DNA from: Pycnopodia helianthoides
Taxonomy: Eukaryota; Echinodermata; Asteroidea; Forcipulatida; Asteriidae
Direction of reading: 5' to 3'
Assembly: GCA_032158295.1 (NCBI GenBank)
Contig: CM063260.1
Location: 2,242,001-2,306,000 of the forward strand
DNA length: 64,000 nucleotides
Position numbers and translations under genes: made by a program. How positions within the stretch are numbered: the stretch's first letter is position 1; every line of letters starts with the position of its first letter. The notes under the pieces were generated by a model. It saw nothing but the letters and a program-made list of their open reading frames with translations. It was not told the DNA's origin and did not search any database. Below, piece after piece: positions 1-11,600 of this stretch.

Positions 1-59
1 TTATTTTAAGGTTCAATCATACCATCGAGTTGAAAGTATCAAGTCTTTTTTTATTCCAG

Positions 60-1796
60 GGAAATTCTACCCATGTGACTGGTTTGTGGATTCAGGATTG
101 GGTGGGTCGAATCAAGACTTCATTCGGATCAAGATTATTTTGGAACTGGGAGTGGGACAAGAAGCATTATCCCGACTTGGACACGGAGATTGTGAAATTG
201 AAGGCACAAGGGGTGAGGGTCTTCGCCTACATCAACCCAAACCTGAACCGTGAGGGTGACCTGTTCAAGGAGGCAAATGAGAAGGGTCTCCTGGTTAAGA
301 ATTCCTCTGGAGATACTTACATCGTGGATTTCGGGGAATTCTTTTGTGGAATTGTTGATTTGACCAACCCAACAGCGGTAGAGTGGTATAAGGGCGTCAT
401 CAAACGTAACATGATTGACCTGGGGTTCAGTGGATGGATGGCGGACTTTGGGGAGTACCTCCCGACGGATGCCGTGTTTTACAGCGGACAGGCCGGGGAG
501 ACACTCCACAATCAGTGGCCCGTGTTGTGGGCTAAACTCAACCGTGAGGTGGTGGAGGAGTCGGGCATGGTGGGTGACATCTTGATCTGGATGAGGGCTG
601 GTTTCAGCGGTTCTCAGGAACACACCATCGTCACTTGGGCGGGAGATCAGTTTGTGGATTTCAGCCTCGCGGACGGGTTGGCATCGGTCATCCCAGCGGC
701 TCTCTCCCTCGGTATGACCGGATTCGGGCTGACGCATTTCGACGTTGGAGGTTTCACGTCGCTGTTCGGCATCGGTCGGACCGAAGAGCTTCTTCTACGC
801 TACGCCGAGTTTGCAGCCTTCACGCCTGTCATGAGAACACACGAAGGGAACAGGCCCAAGGAAAACTGGCAGTTTTATTCCAGCACGGAGACAAGCGTCA
901 AGTTTGCCCGCCAGAGCAAAATATTCAACATGCTGAAGAACTACACGATATCCGTAGTCCAAGAAAATGCCAATGACGGTATTCCAGCCCAACGCCCTCT
1001 ATTTATGCATTATGCAAATGATGAGCGGTCTTTCACAATTAAATATGAATATTTATATGGCCGTGACCTGTTGGTTGCCCCTGTTTATGACGAGGGTGTG
1101 GATACGTGGTGGGTGTACCTCCCTCCTGACAACTGGGTGTTTCTCTGGGACAGTAAAGAGTATAACGGTGGGCGTGACGTCCAAGTATCAGCTCCATTGG
1201 GACAAATTCCTGTTTTCTATAGGAAGGGTTCCCCTTGGACTGGAGTCTTCCAGGAAATTGCAAAAAGTAAGGACCGGTAATTTGATTTATCTGTATTTCA
1301 TCGTCGGTGTATCTTTTCTCTCTTGCATTTTTGCATCTTCATCATGTTACCATCACATTACCATGACAGTCATGAAGGGACAAGGAATAATAGATTCCCT
1401 GGGGTAAATAGTTTTTGTTGAATATGCATGAGGTTGGCATGCATTCTTTCTCTGCGTTGAAGTAATCAGGGGTATGAGGGAATTTTGACAAAAGGGCATG
1501 TCCTCTTAGAGGCTAGGCCCCCCTTAAAGAGGCATGGCCCCTTAAAGGGCGTGGCCTCTTACCTCACAAGATTCCTCTTATCTTTATTCATAATCCAATG
1601 TTTGCATTTTGGCGTTACCATTGCCCCCAAGTTATCATACTAACTGTCGTCAACGTCCTTCATCACTTTTTTTTTATTTGCAGTCAAAGACTTTGCATCG
1701 AGTAGTAGTAGAGCGCTCCATGTTGAATTGATTGCACTGATGTCAATCGTCCTCGTGGGGGCATGGATCACTTTAAGACGACCGGGATCGACCTAA
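60..1796 (+). CDS. GH31 glycosidase, sulfoquinovosidase-like, 3' part
   Basis: Partial gene whose earlier exons lie left of the window. A splice acceptor (TTATTCCAG) ends at 59 and the frame is open from 60. Family GH31 hydrolases cleave alpha-glycosides with a retaining mechanism. The motif GWMADFGEYLP carries the probable nucleophile Asp (codon 444-446). MRAG followed by WAGDQ carries the probable acid/base Asp (645-647). QDWVGR with TSFG near the exon start and the FGEYLPTD string resemble bacterial YihQ-type sulfoquinovosidases more than lysosomal alpha-glucosidase, so release of sulfoquinovose from plant sulfolipid is a possible role (inference). Read straight through, the frame stops at 1278-1280. 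A good donor (AAA|GTAAGG) at 1267 joins in phase to an acceptor before 1684. That gives 37 more codons ending at 1794-1796, with a hydrophobic stretch (ELIALMSIVLVGAWITL) that would anchor the C-terminus in a membrane. I favour this spliced end. The family call is strong; the substrate and the last exon are less certain. Confidence 0.8.
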
Positions 1797-2166
1797 TTTC
1801 AAGTTTTCCCTTTCCACCACTCTACGTCATCGATGAAGACCAATATTGACGAGTTGCACTTGTTTCTGAGCTAAAATTATGTTTAAAATGGTGACTCTAC
1901 CCCCTGGCTAAAGACGGTTGCACCATATCTGGGAAATTTTGAATCCGAGTTACTGTTGAGAATGTAACACAAAACTAAAAACAGCTTGTTTCCATTGTGG
2001 TTTCTACATTCAAAAATACATTGACAGTTTGCTCTCTTCAACATTGCATCAACATTTGCCAAATAATTTCTAAGAATTGCTTTGCAGATGAGTTAAAGTA
2101 GTCCTTCTTGACCTTCTTACATTTAGCCCCAAATCGTAGGGACTCCCAGCATCGTGTAGCGGAGGG

Positions 2167-2476
2167 TATAGACCTTTCTTTTGCAACGTCACAGCCCGAG
2201 TTTTTGCCAACCGAGGTCGGAAAACTATGAAAAGCCATAAATGCAAAACAGAAACAGATAGCCACAGTTTGTAACAATAATACACAAATATTCAAAAATA
2301 GTGTTGAATTTGTTGCAAACAAGGCAGCCAATCATGAGAGGTACTTTACTTAATTGAAAGTTTGCAGAAAATATTGAATTTTGTTGAAACATCTGTTAAC
2401 ACGATTGAATGTTTTGCTTATATTCGGCCTTACATGCCAACCAGCGCGGTTTGTTGATCAACAAAAGAAAGGTCTA
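2167..2476 (+). repeat. MITE family G, copy 1 (TA-flanked)
   Basis: Terminal inverted repeats TATAGACCTTTCTTTTG (2167-2183) and its complement (ending 2476) bound a 310-bp non-coding element. A second full copy lies at 43519-43845 and an inverted partial copy at 4036-4206. The 43.5-kb copy has an empty site in a paralogous intron that shows a TA target duplication, so this is probably a Tc1/mariner-type MITE. Confidence 0.8.
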
Positions 2477-2488
2477 TAAAGTCAACCA

Positions 2489-2821
2489 GAAGTTTCTTGT
2501 GAATGCTGGGAGGTTTACAAATAAAAGAATATAACAGTTCTTTTTAAAAGATTTTATAACTATATTTTTTAAATGAAAATCTGGCATATTATACGGTGCA
2601 ATTAATTAAAGGGAATTAATATAATTTTAAGCTCGTTTTTCTGAGGAAGGTTCATGTGAATGGCGGGAGGTTTACAATTAAAAGACCTGGATGAATATAA
2701 CAATTCTTTTAAAAGATTTTATAATTATATATTTTTTTAATAAAGATCTTGCGTATTATATGGTGCAGCTAATTGAAGGGAACTATTATAGTATTATAAC
2801 TTTTAAGTTCGTTTTTCTGAG
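2489..2821 (+). repeat. Two-unit tandem duplication, about 160-175 bp
   Basis: Unit 1 (about 2489-2646) and unit 2 (about 2647-2821) both run from a TGTGAATG(C/G)(T/C)GGGAGGTTTACAA-like start, through TTTTAAAAGATTTTATAA, to CGTTTTTCTGAG. They differ by scattered substitutions and small indels. The duplication is old, local and non-coding. Confidence 0.7.
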
Positions 2822-4035
2822 AATTCTTTCCTCTATTCACAACCAGAATGACTGAATAAATAAAATGGCAATACTTTTTATCAAAGTGTAGTAAACTGTT
2901 TTCTTTATTTTGATGCGATAATACTAGCTGCAGATATATTTGAGAAGCTATGTTGATAGAATACACAGAAATTAACACTCCAGTAGCACTAGCATGGGCA
3001 GCAACATTTAATGATTCGTGATCGATTTCATTTTAAATGGGCATCTATAAAATAACAAGTTTCTAAACCCAGCAAAGTGTTTTTCTATGGGCATCACTAA
3101 GGAACCCTGCTCCCCTCAAATAATTTCGAGTGTCTGGTAAAGAACTTTAGTCGAGGGAAGTCCTCAAAATACTTGGCAATAAAGTGAGCAGAAGGATTCT
3201 TAAAACAACACAATGCACTGGAACACATACCAAAGAGAGCCTATAATTTCTTACTCGGTAAACGAGGGCGCTGTTGTCATGTGCAAGAATAAGGGGGAAA
3301 TAATGTGAATGGAGTTGATTTAAAAAAAAACAACAACAACAATAAAATGGCAATAACTCAATCTTTACAGTAGATGTTCTCGAAATTGCTCAATTTTCTA
3401 GCGGATTTTATCGAAATTGTTCAATTTTTATCTCGAAATTGGTTTTATCAGTAGACATCAATTGGTGTCTCCTGATCAGCTCTAGTTCTTATTATCATAG
3501 CTCTATGCTCCTGATCAATCTCATAACTTGGGCCGCCCAGTAGAGGGCGCTGTAATCTTATTTACGACAGACGGCAGTGATCAAAACATTGTGTGCATAA
3601 CGAGGGTGGTTTCACTTGAATAAATTTATATAGTATATTTATTTTGATTGAAAATCATGTGAGCCTTTCAAAGCTGAATGAACATACTTTCAAAGACAGC
3701 CTTTGTTTCAGCCTTTATAACAATGACAACTCTTCAGTGAATTAAATCAAAGTCTCACTTCGTTAAGATTTGAAATTCTTTGACCTGTTTGAGTATAGAT
3801 TTTAGATCATCAAGAATTGAGTTAAAAAGTCCACATTTTGTTTTGTTCCTGTTTTTATAAGGTATGCGATATGGGGAAACGTCAAAAAATGTGTGTTCAC
3901 TCTCATTTTTATTATTGATAAACAATCCTCGCTGGTTGTCATCATGGACGGCCGAATGTTAGCATCAATTGTGTTAATAAACGTTGTGAACAAGTTCAAC
4001 ATTTCTGCATTCTTTTAACTTAAAAAATGCATCCC

Positions 4036-4206
4036 GTGATTGGTTGCTTTGTTTCCAACAAATTCAACGCTATTTTAAAATATTTTGTTGTAATATATTG
4101 ATTACAAACTGTGGTACTGTTTTTGCTTTGCATTTATGGCTGTCCATAGTTTTCCAACCTTGAATGGCAAAAACTCGGGCTGTGCGTCGCCATAGAAAGG
4201 TCTGTA
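4036..4206 (-). repeat. MITE family G, partial inverted copy
   Basis: The reverse complement reads ACAGACCTTTCTATGG, then ACAGCCCGAGTTTTTGCCA, as at 2170-2230. Only one end of the family G element is present; the other end is lost or unrecognisable. Confidence 0.6.
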
Positions 4207-4429
4207 ATGTTTACACATTTACATATTTTTTTTTATTTTATGAGCCTTTCAGGTTGAATAAAGATGATTTATTTACAAACTAATTCATTGAACCGTGAAC
4301 ATAGATCACCAGATCCCCGTCTTTTCGTTAAACCCACTCATTGATTGGCTACCGGACAGCTTCTCCATATTCAGTATGCCCAGTACACCATTACGCATAA
4401 AAACTTAATTATTCATGATTAAAAACCCT

Positions 4430-4590
4430 TAAAACGAAGCCGCAGTTTCACTGCGTTCTCTTTCGTGGTTGTACGGCCATGCAGTGCAGACAACCATAGA
4501 ACATACGGAACGTCCGTTGCAGACGACAGCGCATTTTGACGTGTGCATATTGTAACTCAGTGAGATCTTTCCGAGAGAGGTGAGCTGAGA
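4430..4590 (+). promoter_or_regulatory. Possible MTHFR promoter and non-coding first exon
   Basis: A locally GC-richer island in AT-rich surroundings, with a good donor (GAGAG|GTGAGC, GT at 4580-4581). A matching acceptor (TTATTTTCAG) ends at 5619, about 50 bp before the MTHFR ATG. This would give a spliced 5' UTR. It is inference from composition and splice sites; there is no TATA box or other direct proof. Confidence 0.35.
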
Positions 4591-5670
4591 ATTTATGTTT
4601 ACAATTTTTTTATTTAACATTTCCACCTGGCTTCGGTGTTTTTAAAGTGGTTGTGAGTGCATACTCTTTTTAAAAGCACAGTGACCTTGTTTTGTTTGAG
4701 TGTTGTTTTGTAGGAAGGAAGGAAAACCATCTTTCACTGTTTCAGTTTCACTCGATTGACTTTTTGGTTTTTTGATCGGAATGTCAATATTATGAATTTA
4801 TTGTTTTGACCACATTTTGACTTTTTTAAACAGTTTTTGACTTAAAATTTGTTTGTTAGTTTCAGGCCTACTCATTGGCATTCTCAATCTCAATCAATAT
4901 TGTTTAAAAAAAATGCTATAATGGGTATATATCCACGATCATGTTAATAATATCGGGGAGCTTGATGACTGGGCATTGTCAATGCAGAAATCTTGGTCCG
5001 TGGTATCTGCTAAATTGTAGATCTTAGCTTCAGACCTTTGTTAGCAACTGACTATCATCTCTTGGCTGTCCTGATATCACTCAGACCTGATACTTAATTA
5101 ATGGCGGCAAATGAGGCAATATTTCACATTTATTGGTACCATCTTGTTCAAAGGGCAGATTTGCTTATTTCAAACACTCGTTGCTGTTTAGGACTCGCGT
5201 TCACACTTCAAGAGAGCCTAGTTGTTGCACATGGCAACGTGTTTTGAAAGATGTAAACTAATCTGACCCTTGATGAATGATTGCACATTACCGTGAAAGT
5301 GCATTGCCTCAATAAATCAAGAATAAAGTATCAAGCCTGCTGTATTACACAAAAGGCGCCCCCTGCAAAAAAAAAAATTAAAAATTACATGAATTTTTTT
5401 TTTTAAATAATACTAAAAATTTTAAATCAATAATTATAAATGTGTGCAGTTCTCTCCTTAGGCTCTTGCCAAAAAAATACCCTTCCTGTGAACCCAAATA
5501 CTCTCCCCTAAAACACACTAAAAACAAATAAAAAAAGGTGTCATCCAGTTTAGCTTGTGAGGACAAATGACTCGAGGCCTATAACAATAGAGCATTGACG
5601 TTACCTTCTTATTTTCAGATATTAATCTCATTATTATTATCCAGTCGAGCTCATTCTGGATATTAGCATC

Positions 5671-8600
5671 ATGAGTCAAGTAACAACGAATGGGTCAAAT
5701 GGAACCAGGAAACAACGTAACTCGACTGGTAGCAGCAGTAGTGAGTCGTCCTCCGTGACTCCCTTATCAGTCTCAAGAAGCCCCTCCCCTTATAATACAC
5801 CCCTCATCGAACGGATCCACCAGAGAATTGCTTGCAAGGAGAAGTGGTTTTCATTGGAGTTTTTCCCTCCAAGAACAGCGAATGGAGCCGTCAACTTGCT
5901 TGCAAGGTATGGAAATTACACCAAAGTACAGACTAATCAATAATTTTCAGGGCTCGAACTTGGGAATGGTGGTCCGCAAGACTGCAGAGCTTGTAGCTCA
6001 GAATTTTTTCTGGACCAGAATTCTGGTTACAAGACCAGAACCAGAATGAGAAAAATACATTAACCATTTGAACTGTTTAAAATTAAGCAAGCACTAAGAG
6101 GAGATTGATATCATTTGTATCATGGGTAAGTATTCTTCAATACTCAACAGAATTGAGGTTTTTTTAATCAAGCTGAAAGTCCATTTGAACAAAAACACCT
6201 GACTGTTTGACTTGTCCGACAATGAGTGGTCATGAGTTTACTGACCCGATGCTACAATCACTGGCCGAGGGCCTGTGGTTCAATGTAAAGTTCAAGCCTG
6301 TAACTCTCCGAGCATGAAAAACCTTTGTAACCACTTTAACACCAGGTGAAATGTTTGCACAAACTTTTTATGGACTTGGGGAGCCGGTGAGCATTTAAAA
6401 AATGTCCATGGTGCACGAGGTCAACAGAGTGGTGACACACACCCTGACATTGCATCATGCACTTACGAATCATGTTACACTACATTGCATCATGCACTTA
6501 CGATGTTACACTTCTCTTGCCCCGTATGCAGAAAATTTAAAGGTATTCAAAAGTCTTGAACCAACCATTAGTGGAAGAAATTTGCGACCTTCATTTTTTT
6601 TCTACATAAACTGTAATGATGTGGTGAGTCTTTAAATCCTCTTAACACCCGCTGTAGACGAAGAGGATACTGCCGTCCAATTTTCAGATTTTTTCTCTTT
6701 TGTACTGTTGTATGACCACACCAGCCCTGAGAAGTTCAAGCATATTTTAAATTTTTATTTATTTGTATTTTTTTCTTCAGATTGGAGCGTATGTTCCAAG
6801 GAGGTCCTCTCTTCTGTGACATCACATGGCACCCCGCTGGGAACCCGGGTGCAGACACGGAGACGAGCTCCATCACCATAGCAACCAGCTCTGTCAACTA
6901 CTGCGGTATAGAAACCATGCTGCACATGACGTGTGTCAAGCAGACAAAGAGTGACATCACAAAATATTTGAACCGCGCCAAGGACTGCGGAATACGCAAC
7001 ATATTGGCACTTAGGGGAGGTAAATTATTTGTCGTTTGTTGTGCTCCACTTTCCCTGTCCAGCTACTTTTTAAACCTATTTGTCTGTGTTTTCAGGGACA
7101 GTCAACAAATTTTATTCATTTTCCTCCCAAATAACACATAAGTGATAACAAGTGCTAGGCTAAATCATTTGCACTGGTGCTAGAACCGCTTTAACACACA
7201 CACACAGACCAGATGTTTCTTTGGTTTTATAGAAAAACTGTTGACATTACTCGATAGATAACAGAGAGTAAATATTTTTATTTTTACACCTGCTGTTAAA
7301 CCAGAAAGATTGTTCATTTGAGGTTCAACATCAGGCAACCGCTAAGGTAAACAAATAACATGAAAGCCTTTAACTTGGTGATAATATTTTCAGTCTTAGA
7401 TAAAACAAAAAAATTGGCATACTGCTTGACAAACTGTAAACAGTAACAAGAAACCTTGGGTTTATCGCGTAAATAACATCCTCCTTCAACCAACGATGCT
7501 GCGCTGGAAACAGATTGTTGTTTCGGCCTTCCTGAGAACTTCAGGCAGGATTGTTGTTGACATTATTGGATATTGATTAAAAATATTAATGATTAGTAAA
7601 AGGCCTGATATATCCAGATGTAAAACCTTGACAAAATTAGGTAAGAAAAAAAAATTGCAATAGATAATATATTTTTTGTAAATAATTGATATTTGACAAA
7701 ACAACAGATTAGGGCCTATCAGGGTAAATCTAAACTAACAATTATTGACAATGCTTTGTTCAGCAGTGTTTTAAAAACAAAGTTGAAATTCCACCAAGCA
7801 ATGTATATAAATATTTCAATGTCGATACTTTTTTTCTTCTCCCTTTTGGATGAGTCATTTTAAACAATGGACCATGGTTGGACCAAATTGTTTGAACAAA
7901 GACCATTCACTAGCTTCGTGCTGGTCAGAATCCAAGATACAAGATATATATTTTTTATTTGGTGTGCCCTTGCTCTTGTATCTTGGATTCTGTCCAGCAC
8001 GAAGCTAGCGAATGGTCTTTGTTCAAACAATTGGGTCCAATCATTGACCTCGAGTCCATTGTTCTTTAATGACTCATCCAACGGGAAGAAAAAAAAGGAT
8101 CGATGTGGAAATATTGTTATCTTGAAAATGTACTGAAAACAGATTTAAGATGGGTTGAATATTTATTAACCAGGCTTACCCAAACGACCCTCTCCCCAAC
8201 AAAATCTATCGATATGGTTTATTTGATTCTGTTGGATTTTTTGTTTCAGTAAACTGATTTATACTTTACTTTGGATTAGGCATACCACCATGATTAGAGT
8301 CTAATATTTTTACCATATGGTGTTGGATTTTAGAGTGAGGAAGGAAGTTTAGTAAATAACTCTATGTGTGATGGTTTTAAAGTGTCCAACAGGAAAGTAA
8401 GTAAATCATTTTTAACTTTCATCAAATCATCTCCAATAGAGCTTTGGTCCATATAATTATGGACCTAGATTCACACCTAACTTATTTTTCATCTTGGCCA
8501 CTTCACTCGAATCTTACCAAGATAATTGTTTCTTCCCTTTAGATGTTCCTGGAGACCTGGAATGGGAGAAGACAGACTCTCAGGACAGCTTTAATTATGC

Positions 8601-11600
8601 CGTTGACCTTGTTAGGCACATCAAGAAGACCTTCGGAGATCAATTCACAATCTGTGTAGCAGGTGTGTTTTATTAGACTTATTTCCTTTTTGAAAGGTAT
8701 TATACAGCCGGATTGGTAAGGATAAAAACCATTGTTAAACCATTGTCTGAAAGCTTACTGATTGAGAAGTTCATTCTGGAACCATTTCTTAAATGGAGTC
8801 ATATTCGAGAAAACTGTATCTGAAAACCTAAAAAAAAAAAACTAATTTTGATTGTTGCAACCAAAATTTTTCACTGTTTTCTTCTGACTCGCATAACGTA
8901 TAAAGGCCAAGTTTTCATAGGTTTTTTATTTCATGTATATGGTTGATGACACAAAACATGAACACTCTCAACAACTATATGTATTTTGTTGACTCCAGCA
9001 GTCAGTTCTACCAATCCTGTGTAATACCTTTAAGGTCGACAAACACAGTTCTAACGAACCTCATTACTGTTAAATGCAAACAAGTATGTATACAGAAGGC
9101 CTACTGTGATTCCTTGCATAGTTTCACGTTCAGAAGAAAACTTGGTCGTGAATTTTTTGTTGTTCTTATTTCTGATAAGGTTACCCTGGCGGCCACCCCG
9201 AGGCTGAGAGCTATCAGGAAGATCTGCGTCATCTCAAGCTGAAGGTGGATGCAGGGGCCGAGTTCATCATCACTCAACTCTTCTTCAAGGCCAGTGAGTT
9301 CATGACATTCTACAAGGATTGTCGCGCTATCGGGATCAAGGTGCCGATTATTCCTGGAGTCATGCCAATTCAGGTCAGAAGAACAGCCAAGTTTGTGTTT
9401 GTTTGTTTTGGGTGTTTGTTTTTTATAAATTCCAAAATTTTGTTTGAGAAAAATATTTTGAAGGTTGTTGATGACAAGTGTGAACAATTTTAAACAATTT
9501 TGTTAAAAGGGAAAAGTCGCTCTGCCCTGAAACTGTGATATATGTGATCATGCAGATTGCAACCTAAACTTTTGACTTCAAATTTGCTATGACAACTGAA
9601 ACATCCCAATCCCCTTTGAAATAACATTTAATCTTTCATTTGCCAGATTTTTCATCGCCAATTTTGTTTTTGGCGAGCAACTTAGTTGTGAATAATGTTT
9701 AAAATATTCTTGTTTTTCTCCAATAGGGGTACGGTTCCCTGCGTAATCTGGTCAAGTTATCCAAGCTACACATCCCAGAGGACATCATGAAAATTATTGA
9801 GCCGATCAAAGACAACGATGCTGCCATTCGAAACTATGGTATCCATCAGGCTGTCACTATGTGCAAAGAAATGTTTGAAAGGTATGTTTGTCCAATTAAG
9901 AGTTCTTAACACGTTGACTGCCGCCTACGAGTATATTCGTAGTAACGGGTTAGACGGATTCTGCCACTACGAGTATAAGTGAATGAAAGGGCTTTGTATT
10001 TATATTCAAATACACTGGCATCACTGAGCACGCAACACATACGCTTCCTGGCAGCGGTGAGGACATCGACCTTAGAATGTGCATGTTAATTTTTTTGTTT
10101 TTTTGTATAGTACCTTTTTGGTATGGCAAATGCACTTGGCAAATGGGAACGCACTACGAATATGACGACCGGCAGTCAACGCGTTAAGCTATGACTTTGT
10201 TTTTAACCCTCCCACTGTCTGACCATTTAATATCATCCACGGTTCTGAATGCACTGTGCCAGCCTGTAATATGATACTATGTGGTGAATTCATCTACAGG
10301 ATACGCAGTTAACCCTCCTACAGTCTGACCAGTCAATATCATCCACTGTGGTTTTAAATGATAGATAAATTATGCCAGCCTGCAATATGATATCATAACG
10401 GTGAATACATCTACACAGTACACAGTCAACCCCCATACTGTGTGACCATTGAATCCACATGGTTTGATTGATAGATGCACTCTGTAGCCTACAACGTGAT
10501 ATCATGTGGTTAATGCATCTACACACTACACAGTAAATTCCTTGCGCAGTTGTTCCACCAAACACAACCCATACAGTCGAATGAGTTAAAACGGTTGGTC
10601 AACTCTCCAGAAAAAGTTACCAAGAGAAGAACTGTTAATTAGACTATAAAATGATTTAGCCCCCACATCAAAGGAATTTTAGTGGAATTACAACAACTAC
10701 AATGTACACTTGTCAAATAAAAAGGGAATAAAAGAGAGGTGACAAGGTCGTAAATGGCCGGTATGGCCCTTTAAGACCAACAGGTCTGTGGTTGTGTGAG
10801 AACAAACCAAGCTGAAGGCAAGGTCCTTTATCACAAGGCCAAGACCCTGCAGGGTTTTAAACGGCCATCTAAGACCGAGTCACTACTCTTTTATTCCCAT
10901 TTACAAATACCTTTCTTGTTAAATTCATGATGATTCCTGAATTCATGATAAAAGTATTGATCGATTTTCTTTACAGTGGTGAGGTTCATGGCCTTCACAT
11001 CTACACTCTTAATCGTGAAGTAGCAACCATTGAGATCCTTAAGCAGCTTGGGTTGTGGTCTGAAGATCCCATCAGACGTCCCCTTCCTTGGAAGACCACT
11101 GCCAATCACATGAGGACTAAAGAAGATGTGCGTCCAATCTTCTGGGGAGCGCGGCCAAAGAGTTACATCCATCGGTAAAATTTCATTCCTTCTTTTTTTC
11201 AAATTTTTAAACTCACAATATTTACTTCATCAAAATCAACCAAAAAGATCTTGAACTAATGAGAAATTTCTGACTTTTATTTTAATTCAGATATGTTTGT
11301 GTTGGCTTTTGTATACTACTTCTTTAGCACTAAGGATATGGTTTCTAAAAGCTCTTGAAATCTTTAGTTCCAGGGGTTGTCAACAGTTGGAAATGTCGTC
11401 ATTCCAACATACCTCGTTTCAGACCCTTTTTTTTAGCATTGACTCTACCCCTGAAAACCATAATTGTTTGTTTTATTGTCAAGTTTTTTCCAGGTTCAAG
11501 AATTCTTTTTAGATCAGCTGAGTAACACAATTTTTATACAATGCATTATCAACAGGTGTTTTCAAAAGTGCTTATTATTTTTTACAATAATAATAACAAT

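Larger units (their letters stand above)
1797..4429. other. Intergenic stretch, repeats only
   Basis: AT-rich spacer between the GH31 gene and MTHFR. It holds two copies of a 310-bp TIR element (one partial and inverted), a tandem duplication at 2489-2821, and a short piece at 3370-3440 that repeats a TCGAAATTG motif. All open frames here are short and show no recognisable protein. No gene is visible. Confidence 0.6.

Noticed and set aside
135..737. 200-codon frame antisense to the GH31 exon
   Set aside because: It is the shadow of a strongly conserved plus-strand exon and resembles no known protein.
5378..5566. Minus-strand frame before MTHFR
   Set aside because: AT-rich, short and without family features; it is probably chance.
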